Shown: one piece after another, positions 16,570 to 25,652 of the stretch | Position numbering within the stretch: position 1 is the first letter of the stretch | How the letters are laid out: each line of letters opens with the position of its first letter | Assembly: GCF_001644035.1 (NCBI RefSeq) | Contig: NZ_LUUG01000044.1 | Location: 111,297-175,296 of the forward strand | Reading direction: 5' to 3' | Source of the DNA: Methylomonas methanica | GTDB lineage: Bacteria > Pseudomonadota > Gammaproteobacteria > Methylococcales > Methylomonadaceae | Length of the DNA: 64,000 nt | Notes under the pieces: model-generated | Database searches by the model: none | What the model saw: the letters and a program-made list of their open reading frames with translations, nothing else | What the model was told of the DNA's origin: nothing | Position numbers and translations under genes: made by a program

Positions 16570-19500
16570 ATGCTCGCACTTCTGGTCCGTTTTTCCATTC
16601 GTTATTCCGGCATCGTCGTCGCCTTGGCGCTACTGCTATTCGCTTACGGAATTTACCGCCTGACCAACGCCGGCCTGGATATTTTCCCGGAGTTCTCGCC
16701 CAAACAAGTCATCATCCAAACCGAAGCGCCTGGCCTGGCTGCCGAGCAAGTGGAAGTGCTGGTTACCCAGCAAATCGAGAACAGTATCAGCGGCTTGATT
16801 GGTCTGCAAACCTTACGTTCTCAGTCTATCCAGGGCTTGTCCATCGTTACCGCGACGTTTAACGAACACAGCGATGTATATCGCAATCGGCAATTGGTCA
16901 GCGAACGCCTGAACAGTCTAGGCCAACGTTTGCCGGCCGGCGTGGGTATGCCGGTAGCGGTACCGCTATCGTCTTCGTCGGCCACGGTATTGACCATAGG
17001 TATGCATTCGGACGGTAAGACTCTGATGGAACTGCGAAGCTTGGTGGATTGGAGTTTGGTGCCACGCCTGCTGGCGGTGCCGGGCGTGGCCGATGTAAAT
17101 GTATTCGGCGGCGATATTCAACAGCTGCAAGTGCAGTTGCAACCGGCGGCCTTACAGCGCTTCAATCTATCGATAGACGACATCGTCAATGCGGCAGCCG
17201 GTGCGGCGGAAATGAACGGCGCCGGCTTCATCGAAAACGCTAATCAGCGTTTTACGCTGCAAATCAGCGGCCAGCCTGCCAATCCCGAACAATTCAAACA
17301 CCTGATCGTCAAACGCCAGGACGGCATGAACGTGACCTTGGGCGACGTCGCGCAGATCGGTTACGGCCCCGAGCCACCCATCGGCGCGGCACAGATTATG
17401 GGTAAGCCCGGCATAGTGATGATGGTGATCGGCCAGTACGGCGCCAATACATTGTCGGTGTCGAGACAGGTGGAAGGCGTGTTGGAGGAATTTCAGCCAA
17501 TTTTCAAACAGCAGTCCGTGGATTTCTATTCTCATTTGTTCCGGCCGGCCGATTACATCGAAACCTCCGTGCATAATTTGTCCGGACATTTACTGATCGG
17601 CGGCCTGTTCGTGATGGCGGTGCTGTATGTGTTTTTATTTAATCTGCGTAGCGCCTTTATCGCCGCCACCGCTATACCTCTGTCGCTGCTGACTGCCGCG
17701 CTGGTGCTGCTGGAATCCGGCGTCAACTTAAATATCATGGTGCTGGGCGGGTTGGCGATTGCCTTGGGCGAAGTGGTGGACGACGCCATCATCGATACTG
17801 AGAACATCTTTAGACGCCTGCGCGAAAACCGTTTAAAAATCTTCCCGGATAGCGCCGAAACGGTGATTTACCACGCCTCAATGGAAGTACGCAGCTCAGT
17901 GGTTTACGCTAGTTTCATCGTCGCCTTGGTGTTCGTACCATTGCTGACGCTGGACGGTGTCAGCGGCCGACTGTTCGCACCGCTGGGCGTGTCCTATATC
18001 CTGGCAATTTTGATGTCGCTGCTGGTGGCACTAACGCTAACCCCGGCGTTGTGCCATTTGCTGTTTCGTAACAAGCTACCGGACGACAGCGATCCGCCCG
18101 TATTGCGGCGTCTTAAACCGCTATACGCCCGTCAATTGCTGTGGGCTATCAGGCACTTCAAAACCGTGGCGGCGGTAGGCGCGATTGCTTGCCTGATCGG
18201 CGTCGCCGCTTTTCTGCGTTTGGATCATAAGTTTCTGCCGGAACTCCGCGAGGGTCATTTCATCGTCCACACCGCCAGCGTGCCGGGAACATCGTTGCAG
18301 GAATCCATCCGCGTCGGCAGTTTGCTCACCGAGCAAATCATGGCTATTAACGGCGTCGAGTCGGTCTCGCAATGGGCCGGCCGCGCCGAGCGCGGCGCCG
18401 ACACTTATGGCAGCCATTACAGCGAATACGAAGTGCGCTTAAAGCCATTATCCGGCCAAGAACAGCAGCAGGTGCTGGACAGCTTGCGCGATATTTTGGA
18501 ACGATTCCCCGGTATCAATTTCGAAGCCAATACCTTTTTGACGGAGCGGGTAGATGAAACCATTTCCGGCTATACCGCGCCGGTGGTAGTGAATATCTAC
18601 GGCAACGATCTGGCCGAACTGGACCGTAAAGCCCAACAACTTGCCGCTCTGATCAATACAATTTCCGACGCGGAAGACGTGCAACTGCGTTCGCCGCCGG
18701 CAACGGCCTTACTACAAGTCGAGTTGAATCTGGAGCAGTTAAAATTTCGCGGCATCAGCCCGGCGCAAGTGATGACAGCATTGCAAACCGCTTACGAAGG
18801 CCGCATCGTGGGCAAGCATCTGCAAGGCAACCGGATTTTCAATGTCGCGGTGGCGCTGGCGCCGGAATGGCGCAGCCAGCCGGATTATCTGGCGCAGTTG
18901 CCGTTGAAAAACAGCGAAGGCCAGCGGGTACTGCTCGGCGAAGTGGCCGAAATTCGCCACGGCGAAGGCCGTTACAACATCCTGCATCAGGGCGCGCAAC
19001 GTATCCAGACCGTCACCTGCAAGGTAAAAGACCGGGACATGGATGCCTTTATGGCGGAACTGAAACAGCGGGTACAAAACGAGATGAACTGGCGCGACGG
19101 CAGTTATCCGGAATTTATCGGCGCAGCGCTGGAACAGGCCAAAGCCAGGGAGACATTGATTATCCACGCCCTGCTGGCCGGTGCCGGTGTGCTGATTTTC
19201 GTGTTTATCGCACTGGGTAGCCTGCGGCACATGCTGCTGACTTTGCTGAACCTGCCGTTTGCCTTATTGGGCGGCGTGGCAGCAGTCGTGATCACCGACG
19301 CCACACTATCGGTCGGCTCCTTCGTCGGCTTTATCACCTTGTTCGGCATCACCGTACGCAACTGCATCATGCTGATCTCCCATTACCGGCATTTGATTGA
19401 ACTGGAAGGCCAGGTTTGGTCGACAGTGACGTTGATCCGCGGCGCCCAGGAACGCCTGCCGGCCATTCTGATGACAGCACTGGTCACAGCGTTAGCGATG

Positions 19501-19668
19501 CTGCCTATCGCCATAGGCAGCGATAATCCGGGCCGGGAAATCATGGGGCCGATGGCGGCGATCATCATCGGCGGCTTGGCTTCTTCGACCGTGTTGAATC
19601 TATTGTTGTTGCCGGCGATTTTGCAGCGCTATGGCAAGTTTGAGATAGTGTTTGAGAAACAGATTTAG
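16570..19668 (+). CDS. RND efflux permease, CusA/CzcA (HME) type
   Basis: 1032-residue inner-membrane proton-driven exporter of the heavy-metal efflux branch. The first membrane helix (~10-30) is followed by LTNAGLDIFPEFSPKQVIIQTEAPGL split across the pore domain, then a large periplasmic loop. TM2-TM6 (~330-490) contain GGLAIALGEVVDDAIIDTEN with the proton-relay aspartates in TM4. A second periplasmic loop and TM8-TM12 (~855-1010) mirror the first half. Substrate residues cannot be assigned by eye, so the metal (Cu/Ag, Co/Zn/Cd or Ni) is open. No adaptor or outer-membrane channel gene is adjacent, which is unusual. A candidate adaptor lies at 43849. The ATG at 16570 has no strong ribosome-binding site. 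Confidence 0.92.
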   Translation: MLALLVRFSIRYSGIVVALALLLFAYGIYRLTNAGLDIFPEFSPKQVIIQTEAPGLAAEQVEVLVTQQIENSISGLIGLQTLRSQSIQGLSIVTATFNEHSDVYRNRQLVSERLNSLGQRLPAGVGMPVAVPLSSSSATVLTIGMHSDGKTLMELRSLVDWSLVPRLLAVPGVADVNVFGGDIQQLQVQLQPAALQRFNLSIDDIVNAAAGAAEMNGAGFIENANQRFTLQISGQPANPEQFKHLIVKRQDGMNVTLGDVAQIGYGPEPPIGAAQIMGKPGIVMMVIGQYGANTLSVSRQVEGVLEEFQPIFKQQSVDFYSHLFRPADYIETSVHNLSGHLLIGGLFVMAVLYVFLFNLRSAFIAATAIPLSLLTAALVLLESGVNLNIMVLGGLAIALGEVVDDAIIDTENIFRRLRENRLKIFPDSAETVIYHASMEVRSSVVYASFIVALVFVPLLTLDGVSGRLFAPLGVSYILAILMSLLVALTLTPALCHLLFRNKLPDDSDPPVLRRLKPLYARQLLWAIRHFKTVAAVGAIACLIGVAAFLRLDHKFLPELREGHFIVHTASVPGTSLQESIRVGSLLTEQIMAINGVESVSQWAGRAERGADTYGSHYSEYEVRLKPLSGQEQQQVLDSLRDILERFPGINFEANTFLTERVDETISGYTAPVVVNIYGNDLAELDRKAQQLAALINTISDAEDVQLRSPPATALLQVELNLEQLKFRGISPAQVMTALQTAYEGRIVGKHLQGNRIFNVAVALAPEWRSQPDYLAQLPLKNSEGQRVLLGEVAEIRHGEGRYNILHQGAQRIQTVTCKVKDRDMDAFMAELKQRVQNEMNWRDGSYPEFIGAALEQAKARETLIIHALLAGAGVLIFVFIALGSLRHMLLTLLNLPFALLGGVAAVVITDATLSVGSFVGFITLFGITVRNCIMLISHYRHLIELEGQVWSTVTLIRGAQERLPAILMTALVTALAMLPIAIGSDNPGREIMGPMAAIIIGGLASSTVLNLLLLPAILQRYGKFEIVFEKQI

Positions 19669-19689
19669 TGGAAAGAATAGGCTCTTTTA

Positions 19690-22002
19690 TTAACTTTTCG
19701 ATACCCCCGCAATCACCGCCTGGCCCAGGGCCAAACCACCATCATTCATCGGATAGCGTTGCGGCGACAATACGGCTTTACCGTGCTGGCGCAATTGATT
19801 GCTAACCGCTTCCAGCAACAAGCGGTTTTGAAATACGCCACCGCTTAAAACGATACTATTCACCCCGGTTTGACCACTCAACCTATTCAGCATCTCGACG
19901 GTTGCGGCAACCAGGCTGTGATGGATGCGGGCGGCGATGCGGGGCTTGTCGGTGCCGTGTTTAAGATCGTCCAGCACCGCTAGCCATAGGCCTTGCCAAC
20001 TTAACACCGACTTGTCGAGACCGCAGCCTATAGCCCAGGCTTGCGGGTAGGCTTGCTCTTCGGCAAATACCGGCGCGGCCAAAACTTCCAACGCAATGGC
20101 AGCCTGACCTTCATAATCGACCCGCTCGGCATGCAAGCCTAATGCAGCCGCTAAGGCATCGAACCAGCGACCGCAGGAGCTGCTGAGCGGCGAGTTGAGA
20201 TTTTTTGCCAGCATCCTATCCAGCGTCGCCAAAGGTTTGCCGACCAACAATTGCATGATGTCCAAATCCGCATAATCGCGTGCCAAAGTTTGCCAGTCAA
20301 AATAATGCCGCAATTGCGCATAAGTATTCCGCCAAGGCTCGCGCATCGCTTGCGTACCACCCAGCATTGCGATGGGTTGAAAATGCCCCAGCCGCGTGCA
20401 TCTGCGGTAATCGCCGAACAAAAACTCGCCCCCCCACCACTCGCCGTTTTCGCCCATACCCAGGCCATCGAAAATTGCCGCTAATACCGGCGGCGCATCC
20501 AAGCCCACACTGTGTTCCGCCAGGCAAGCCGCCAAATGGGCGTGATGATGCTGAACACTGACAAGTTCGATCGCCTCGGTCGCCGCCAAAGTCTTTCCAT
20601 ATTGGGTCGACAGATAGCCGGGATGCTCATCGACAACGATCTGATTCGGACGAAAATCGTTTAGTTTTCTGTACAAATCGATGGCTTGCCGGTAATCCTG
20701 CTGCACGACGGCATTTTCCAAATCGCCGATATGCTGGCTGACGATGGCTTGGCCGTTTTTCAGTAAGCAAAAACTATTTTTTAATTCCGCACCCATCGCC
20801 AGAATGTTGTCGGACTCAGCAAATCCAGGCGGCAATCGCAAAGCCTCCGGACTGAAGCCTCGCCCCCTCCGCAACATACGCATCTGGCCGTCCATCAAGC
20901 GCACTACCGAATCATCCAGGCGATTGACAATGTCGCGGTCATGCAATAGCCAAAAATCGGCGATGCCTGCCAGCCTATCCCGCGCTAGCGCGTTAGCAGT
21001 ACACTGCGGTTCGTCGGAAATATTACCTGAGGTCAACACGATGGGGGCCTCGAGTGCTTGCATCAGAAGGGTATGTAAGGGCGTATAAGGCAGCATGAAA
21101 CCGAGCTTGTCGTCATCCGGCGCGATACCGGGCGGAAGTTGATCGCCTTGCGCTGACAACAGCACAATCGGCGCAGCGCGATGCTGCAAGGCTGACAGTT
21201 CCTGAGGACCGATGGAGGCATAACGACTAACCACAGCCTCTTCCCTTGCCATCATCGCAAACGGTTTGGCATAGCGGCGCTTTCGCTGCCTGAGTCTATC
21301 GACAGCCTCAGCATTGCTCGCGTCGCAAGCAAGATGAAAGCCTCCCAGTCCTTTGATGGCGACAATATAACCTTGGCGGATCAATTCGGCGGTACGGCCA
21401 ATCGGTTCATCTTTTGCCAAAGTCTGCCCTTGATGATCCTCCAGCCACAAATTCGGCCCACACACTGGGCAGCAATTTGCCTGCGCGTGAAAGCGCCGGT
21501 CGGATGGATCGTTGTATTCCTGTTGACACTGCGGACACATGGGAAACGCCGCCATGCTGGTGTTTTGGCGGTCGTAAGGCACGCTGCGTACAATCGATAA
21601 ACGCGGGCCACAATGGGTGCAATTGGTGAAGGGATAGCGATAGCGGCGATTGTGCGGATCGGCTATTTCGGCCAGACAATCCGGACAAGTCGCCGCATCG
21701 GCGGCGATGGGGGTATCGATGCCATTATGATGACTAGCCACAATCGTAAATTCATCAGGCGCGATGCCCAATAATTCATCGATTTCCAAACGATCCAGGC
21801 GCGCTAAAGGTGGCAGCTGCAGGGCAATTTGTTGGACAAAGTTGCTCAGATCTTGCGCGTCACCGAAGGCATGAATCATCACCCCTTCGCCGTCGTTCCA
21901 AACCGAGCCAGTCAAACCGTGCTGCCGGGCCAAATGCCAGATCGCCGGACGAAAACCAACGCCCTGCACTATGCCGCGAACGCGGATCGCCTTGCCGGGC
22001 AT
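19690..22002 (-). CDS. hypF: Carbamoyltransferase HypF
   Basis: Uses carbamoyl phosphate and ATP to carbamoylate the C-terminal cysteine of HypE, the source of the cyanide ligands of the NiFe site. 770 residues from the ATG at 22002, which shares one base with the hypE stop (TGATG). A longer frame reaching 22191 lies wholly inside hypE and has no HypF character. Domains in order: acylphosphatase with VRGIVQGVGFRP (~6-17), zinc fingers CPDC...CTHC and CPQC...CPVC (~105-180), a YrdC-like domain (~195-380), and a Kae1-like domain with HHHAHLAACLAEH (~475) and LSGGVFQNRLL near the end. Last gene of the hydrogenase locus on this strand. Confidence 0.96.
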   Translation of the reverse strand: MPGKAIRVRGIVQGVGFRPAIWHLARQHGLTGSVWNDGEGVMIHAFGDAQDLSNFVQQIALQLPPLARLDRLEIDELLGIAPDEFTIVASHHNGIDTPIAADAATCPDCLAEIADPHNRRYRYPFTNCTHCGPRLSIVRSVPYDRQNTSMAAFPMCPQCQQEYNDPSDRRFHAQANCCPVCGPNLWLEDHQGQTLAKDEPIGRTAELIRQGYIVAIKGLGGFHLACDASNAEAVDRLRQRKRRYAKPFAMMAREEAVVSRYASIGPQELSALQHRAAPIVLLSAQGDQLPPGIAPDDDKLGFMLPYTPLHTLLMQALEAPIVLTSGNISDEPQCTANALARDRLAGIADFWLLHDRDIVNRLDDSVVRLMDGQMRMLRRGRGFSPEALRLPPGFAESDNILAMGAELKNSFCLLKNGQAIVSQHIGDLENAVVQQDYRQAIDLYRKLNDFRPNQIVVDEHPGYLSTQYGKTLAATEAIELVSVQHHHAHLAACLAEHSVGLDAPPVLAAIFDGLGMGENGEWWGGEFLFGDYRRCTRLGHFQPIAMLGGTQAMREPWRNTYAQLRHYFDWQTLARDYADLDIMQLLVGKPLATLDRMLAKNLNSPLSSSCGRWFDALAAALGLHAERVDYEGQAAIALEVLAAPVFAEEQAYPQAWAIGCGLDKSVLSWQGLWLAVLDDLKHGTDKPRIAARIHHSLVAATVEMLNRLSGQTGVNSIVLSGGVFQNRLLLEAVSNQLRQHGKAVLSPQRYPMNDGGLALGQAVIAGVSKS

Positions 22003-23045
22003 CAGCAGATGCGCGGTAACTGCTCGCCGACCGGCCAATCGACGATGCGCCGCCCGCCAAAAGCCGTGGTCATTTGTACGAAGCCATGCTGGTCTGCTAT
22101 GACTTCGCCGATGATAGCCGCATCCTGGCCCAGCGGATGCTGTCGCATCGCAGCCAACAAGTCGTCGGCGGCAGCGGCGTCGCAAATGCACACCAATTTA
22201 CCTTCGTTGGCGACATATAAGGGATCGAGGCCGAGGATTTCGCAGGCAGCTTTGACTTCGGGTTTGACCGGGATTTTGGCTTCGTCGATCACCATCCCCA
22301 CGCCAGACTGTTTAGCCAACTCGTTTAAAGCCGTCGCCAGCCCGCCGCGTGTCGGGTCGCGCAAGCAGCGTAAGGCCGCTGGTGCGGTTGCCACCAGATC
22401 GGCGACCAAACCATGCAAGGCCACTGAATCGGAAACGATAGTGGTCTGAAATTGCAGATTCTCGCGACTGGCCATGATCGCCACACCGTGATCGCCAATC
22501 GAGCCGCTAACTAAAATCGCGCAACCGGGCTCAGCTCGGTCGCCGGAGATAGTCACCCCCTCCGGCACCAGTCCCACACCGGTCGTGGTAATAAACACAC
22601 CGTCGCCCTTGCCGCGTTCCACCACCTTAGTGTCGCCGGTGACAATCGGCGTACCGGCCGCCCTCGCGGCAGCGGCCATGCTGATGACGATTTTTTCCAG
22701 ATCAGCCAGTGGCAAACCCTCTTCCAGGATAAAGCCTGCCGCCAGATACAAGGGTTTGGCGCCGGCCATTGCCACATCGTTCAGCGTGCCGTGCACAGCC
22801 AAGGAACCGATGTCTCCCCCCGGAAAAAACAAAGGCGAAATGACATGTCCGTCGGTGCTGATCGCCAGTCGCCCAGCCGGTACCTTGAATAAGGCCTGAT
22901 CGTTATGCTGACGCAGCAGCTCGTTATCAAAATGCTTGATGAACAGCTCGTCGATCAACTGCGCCATGGAGCGACCGCCGCCACCGTGACTGAGATCGAC
23001 ATGACCGGATTTTAGATTTAAAGGAATTGCATAGCGCTCTGGCAC
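22002..23045 (-). CDS. hypE: Hydrogenase maturation protein HypE
   Basis: Dehydrates the thiocarboxamide that HypF places on its C-terminal cysteine to thiocyanate, then donates cyanide to iron on HypCD. 347 residues starting at GTG (23045). The start region VDLSHGGGGRSMAQLI is typical of AIR-synthase-like ATP-binding proteins, the central VTGDTKVVERGKGDG motif is intact, and the required C-terminal ending is LPRIC with Cys last. It overlaps hypF by one base. It is separated from hypD by a 1.24-kb block of plus-strand genes (toxin-antitoxin and cytochrome), so it may need its own promoter in the interval 23046-23140. Confidence 0.96.
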   Translation of the reverse strand: MPERYAIPLNLKSGHVDLSHGGGGRSMAQLIDELFIKHFDNELLRQHNDQALFKVPAGRLAISTDGHVISPLFFPGGDIGSLAVHGTLNDVAMAGAKPLYLAAGFILEEGLPLADLEKIVISMAAAARAAGTPIVTGDTKVVERGKGDGVFITTTGVGLVPEGVTISGDRAEPGCAILVSGSIGDHGVAIMASRENLQFQTTIVSDSVALHGLVADLVATAPAALRCLRDPTRGGLATALNELAKQSGVGMVIDEAKIPVKPEVKAACEILGLDPLYVANEGKLVCICDAAAADDLLAAMRQHPLGQDAAIIGEVIADQHGFVQMTTAFGGRRIVDWPVGEQLPRIC

Positions 23046-23144
23046 GGTTTAGGTCTCGTTATGTAAACAATTTCATGTGGAAGATCTCCCTTATACGGAT
23101 ATACAATCTAAGTCGTTTATCCTTAAAACTTTTAGGAGGTAGTC

Positions 23145-23378
23145 GTGCAAATCGCCAAATGGGGTAATAGTTTAGCCGTCCGCTTGCCTGCTGCGGTGGT
23201 CGAAGCCTTGCAACTTAAGGAAGGCGACGACATCGAGATTCAGGTAACCGGTGAGCGTGCTTTCGAAATCGACAAAAAAGTCAGCAATCAAGAGCTTCTG
23301 AGCAGATTGCGTAAATTCCGCGGCCGCATGCCGGCGGATTTTAAATTTGATCGTTTGGAAGCGAATGAAAACCGCTAA
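23145..23378 (+). CDS. AbrB/MazE-like antitoxin
   Basis: 77 residues, starting with GTG at 23145 eight bases after a strong TTAGGAGG. The N-terminal swapped-hairpin DNA-binding pattern is clear: IAKWGNSLAVRLPAAVVEAL, then KEGDDIEI (~1-35). The C-terminal tail (~45-77) is charged and would wrap the toxin. Such antitoxins neutralise a partner nuclease and repress their own operon. It overlaps the PIN toxin gene by 14 bp. It sits on the strand opposite to the hyp genes, between hypE and hypD. Confidence 0.9.
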   Translation: MQIAKWGNSLAVRLPAAVVEALQLKEGDDIEIQVTGERAFEIDKKVSNQELLSRLRKFRGRMPADFKFDRLEANENR

Positions 23379-23781
23379 AACATTCATCGATACCAATGTT
23401 TTACTGTATGTTTTTTCTGCGGACACCGACAAAGCTGATCGAGCCGAAGACATTCTGCAAACCGGCGCTTTCATCAGCGTGCAGGTACTAAATGAGTTTA
23501 CGTCGGTCGCCAAACGCAAATTCAAAATGTCATACCCAGAGATCCGCGAAGCTTTGCAGGTCGTTAAAACCGTTTGCCAAATCATCCCGCTCACCTTAGA
23601 AATACACGAACAAGGCCTGGACATCGCCGAACGTTTCAGTTTTTCGATGTACGACAGCTTAATCGTTGCCGCTGCCCTGCTCGCTGGATGCACCCCATTG
23701 TATTCAGAAGATTTACAACACGGCCAGCTGATCCAAGACCAGCTTTTGATTGTCAATCCGTTTGCCGATCCAGTCGATTAA
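23365..23781 (+). CDS. PIN-domain toxin (VapC-like ribonuclease)
   Basis: 138 residues from the ATG at 23365, overlapping the antitoxin by 14 bp. The PIN acidic residues are present: KTFIDTNVLLY (Asp at ~8), a VLNEF glutamate (~44), FSMYDSLIVAAAL (Asp at ~98), and a final acidic/polar position near YSEDLQHG. PIN toxins are Mg-dependent RNases that cleave tRNA, rRNA or mRNA when freed from the antitoxin. The target is unknown. Together with the previous gene it forms a complete type II module, probably active as both frames are intact. It likely entered as an insertion in the hyp locus. Confidence 0.9.
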   Translation: MKTAKTFIDTNVLLYVFSADTDKADRAEDILQTGAFISVQVLNEFTSVAKRKFKMSYPEIREALQVVKTVCQIIPLTLEIHEQGLDIAERFSFSMYDSLIVAAALLAGCTPLYSEDLQHGQLIQDQLLIVNPFADPVD

Positions 23782-23958
23782 ACCCTGCCGTCAATCAATT
23801 CCCTCGTAGAGTTTGCTTCGCATTTCAGGCTGTGATAGAAAACTCCCGCCGGTGATAAAAAATCATCTGCACCATCGGTAGACGCAGGATACTGCTGTAG
23901 AAAAGTATCGTGCGTCTAACGCTGAGTAAAAATAATTACAATCACGAGGAAACTTACA

Positions 23959-24216
23959 ATGAAAACTAAAATTTTTGCACTGCTGGCGATTGCTTCTGTT
24001 GCTTTAATACCTTCTCTTTCCGCAGCTGGCGAAGCCGATACCTGTAAAGGTTGCCATAACGGTTCTGTGGCTCCGGCTGTTGACGCTTTGAAAGCCAAAT
24101 TCAAAACCGCTGACGAATTGGTCGCCGGCGCAAAAGCCTCTAAAAACGAGATGATGAAACCGATGCAAGGCAATGACGCCAAACTAAAAGCCGCTGCCGC
24201 AGAAATCTATAAATAA
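23959..24216 (+). CDS. Small periplasmic c-type cytochrome
   Basis: 85 residues with a signal peptide (~1-22, ending LSAAG) and one haem-binding motif CKGCH (~29-33). The mature part is only ~63 residues, rich in Lys and Ala; MMKPMQGN holds candidate axial methionines. It resembles the short class I cytochrome c proteins of methylotrophs and sulfur oxidisers. GAGGAA lies upstream of the ATG and a strong terminator follows. Its place between hypE and hypD on the opposite strand could mean a redox partner for the hydrogenase, but HupC already provides a quinone link, so this may be coincidence. Confidence 0.85.
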   Translation: MKTKIFALLAIASVALIPSLSAAGEADTCKGCHNGSVAPAVDALKAKFKTADELVAGAKASKNEMMKPMQGNDAKLKAAAAEIYK

Positions 24217-24254
24217 GCCCAGTTTACTCACCCCGCTTTAAGTCGAGGTGATCC

Positions 24255-24285
24255 AGGTGGACACTTTATCGGTGTCCACCTTTTT
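24255..24285. terminator. Rho-independent terminator
   Basis: AGGTGGACAC (24255-24264) pairs with GTGTCCACCT (24272-24281), followed by TTTTA. It ends the cytochrome transcript. The hypD stop lies nine bases beyond the stem, so it may also limit transcripts from the other strand. Confidence 0.85.
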
Positions 24286-24289
24286 ACCG

Positions 24290-25399
24290 CTACGCTTGCC
24301 GCAGCCGACCGTAACTCCAATACGCCGCACACGCACCTTCAGACGACACCATGCACGAGCCCATCGGGTTTTCCGGCGTGCAGACCGTACCCAGCAATTT
24401 GCAATCTTGCGGTTTTTTCGCGCCGCGCAGGATGGATGGGCATTCGCAGCCTTTCACATCGCTGGCTTTGATAGCCGGCATCTGGAAGCGCTGTTCGGCA
24501 TCGAACTGGGCATAAGCCGATTGCAGTTTTAACGCACTGTTCGGAATCAAACCCAAACCGCGCCATTCAAATTGCGGACGCAGCTCAAACACCTCCGCCA
24601 TCAAGGCTTGGGCTTTAATGTTGCCGTCGCGCGTCACCGCCCGGCTGTATTCGTTTTCCACTTCATGCCGGCCATCGTTCAATTGCCGAATCAGCATCAA
24701 GGACGACTGCATCACATCCAGCGGCTCGAAACCGGCGATGACGATGGGTTTGGCGTAATGTTCAGAGAAGGTCTCGTAGGGTTTACTGCCGATCACGCTG
24801 CTCACATGGGAGGGCCCGAGAAAAGCGTCGATAGACACCGGCTCCGGCGCATCCAGAATGGCCTGCATCGCTGCCGGCGTTAACACATGATTACAAAACA
24901 CCGAGAAATTAGTCAGCCCTTCGGCCTGTACCTGTTTAATGGCAACCGCAGTCGGCGGGGTGGTGGTTTCAAAGCCAATCGCAAAAAACACCACTTGCCG
25001 GTCCGGATTATCCCGGGCGATTTTCAAGGCGTCTTGGGTGGAATAAACCATGCGAATATCGCCGCCGGCCGCCTTGGCTTTGAGCAGACTTTGCCTGCCG
25101 CCACCCGGCACCCGCATCAGATCGGCGTAAGTGCAGAGGATTACGTCGTGCTGTTCGACCAATTGAATCGCGTTGTCGATGCGTCCCGTCGGCAGCACAC
25201 ACACCGGGCAGCCGGGGCCGTGAATGAACTCGACATTGCTCGGCATTAAATCCTGCACGCCATAACGAAAAATTGCATGGGTATGGCCGCCGCAAAACTC
25301 CATTAGCCGGTAATGCCGATCTGGATTAACGGTTTGGGCAATGACCTGCGCCAATTGCTTTGCTACATCATGCTGACGGAATTCGTCGATGTACTTCAT
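24290..25399 (-). CDS. hypD: Hydrogenase maturation protein HypD
   Basis: Iron-sulfur scaffold that, with HypC, holds the iron on which CN and CO ligands are assembled. 369 residues. Conserved motifs: MEFCGGHTHAIFRYG (~33-47, the active-site cysteine), GPGCPVCVLP (~62-71), the GFETTTPPTA loop (~143-152) and a C-terminal cysteine cluster for the [4Fe-4S] (residues ~315-360, with Cys at GCECP, CKLLGTVC and CMVS). Its ATG overlaps the hypC stop by four bases (ATGA), so translation is coupled to hypC. Confidence 0.97.
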   Translation of the reverse strand: MKYIDEFRQHDVAKQLAQVIAQTVNPDRHYRLMEFCGGHTHAIFRYGVQDLMPSNVEFIHGPGCPVCVLPTGRIDNAIQLVEQHDVILCTYADLMRVPGGGRQSLLKAKAAGGDIRMVYSTQDALKIARDNPDRQVVFFAIGFETTTPPTAVAIKQVQAEGLTNFSVFCNHVLTPAAMQAILDAPEPVSIDAFLGPSHVSSVIGSKPYETFSEHYAKPIVIAGFEPLDVMQSSLMLIRQLNDGRHEVENEYSRAVTRDGNIKAQALMAEVFELRPQFEWRGLGLIPNSALKLQSAYAQFDAEQRFQMPAIKASDVKGCECPSILRGAKKPQDCKLLGTVCTPENPMGSCMVSSEGACAAYWSYGRLRQA

Positions 25400-25623
25400 G
25401 ATGCGGTTAGCCCCGCTTCGGCAAACAATGCCAAGGTTTTCAGGGCTTCGTCCTCGTCGATCTTGTTCAGCGCGTACCCCACATGCACCAGCACGTAATC
25501 ACCGACTTTCACATCATCCACCAAAGCCAGCGACACTTCGACCTTCACGCCGTCCACGCTGGCGGTTGCCATCTGCGTGGCAAAATCGATATCGGTAATT
25601 TGGGCAGGCAGGGCTAGGCACAT
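25396..25623 (-). CDS. hypC: Hydrogenase maturation chaperone HypC
   Basis: 75 residues, the normal length. It starts MCLALPAQI: the cysteine after the initiator Met binds the hydrogenase large-subunit precursor and HypD. The C-terminal YVLVHVGYALNKIDEDEA helix region is standard. It carries iron between HypD and the large subunit. It is followed by hypD with a four-base overlap and lies 29 bp after hypB. A second family member, HupF, is encoded at 31837, as is usual where a dedicated chaperone serves HupL. Confidence 0.96.
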   Translation of the reverse strand: MCLALPAQITDIDFATQMATASVDGVKVEVSLALVDDVKVGDYVLVHVGYALNKIDEDEALKTLALFAEAGLTAS

Positions 25624-25652
25624 AGCGGTATTAAAAGTGGCGGTAGGGTTGA

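Noticed and set aside
22003..22191. N-terminal extension of hypF
   Set aside because: Lies wholly inside hypE, is basic and featureless, and the TGATG overlap gives a family-typical start at 22002.
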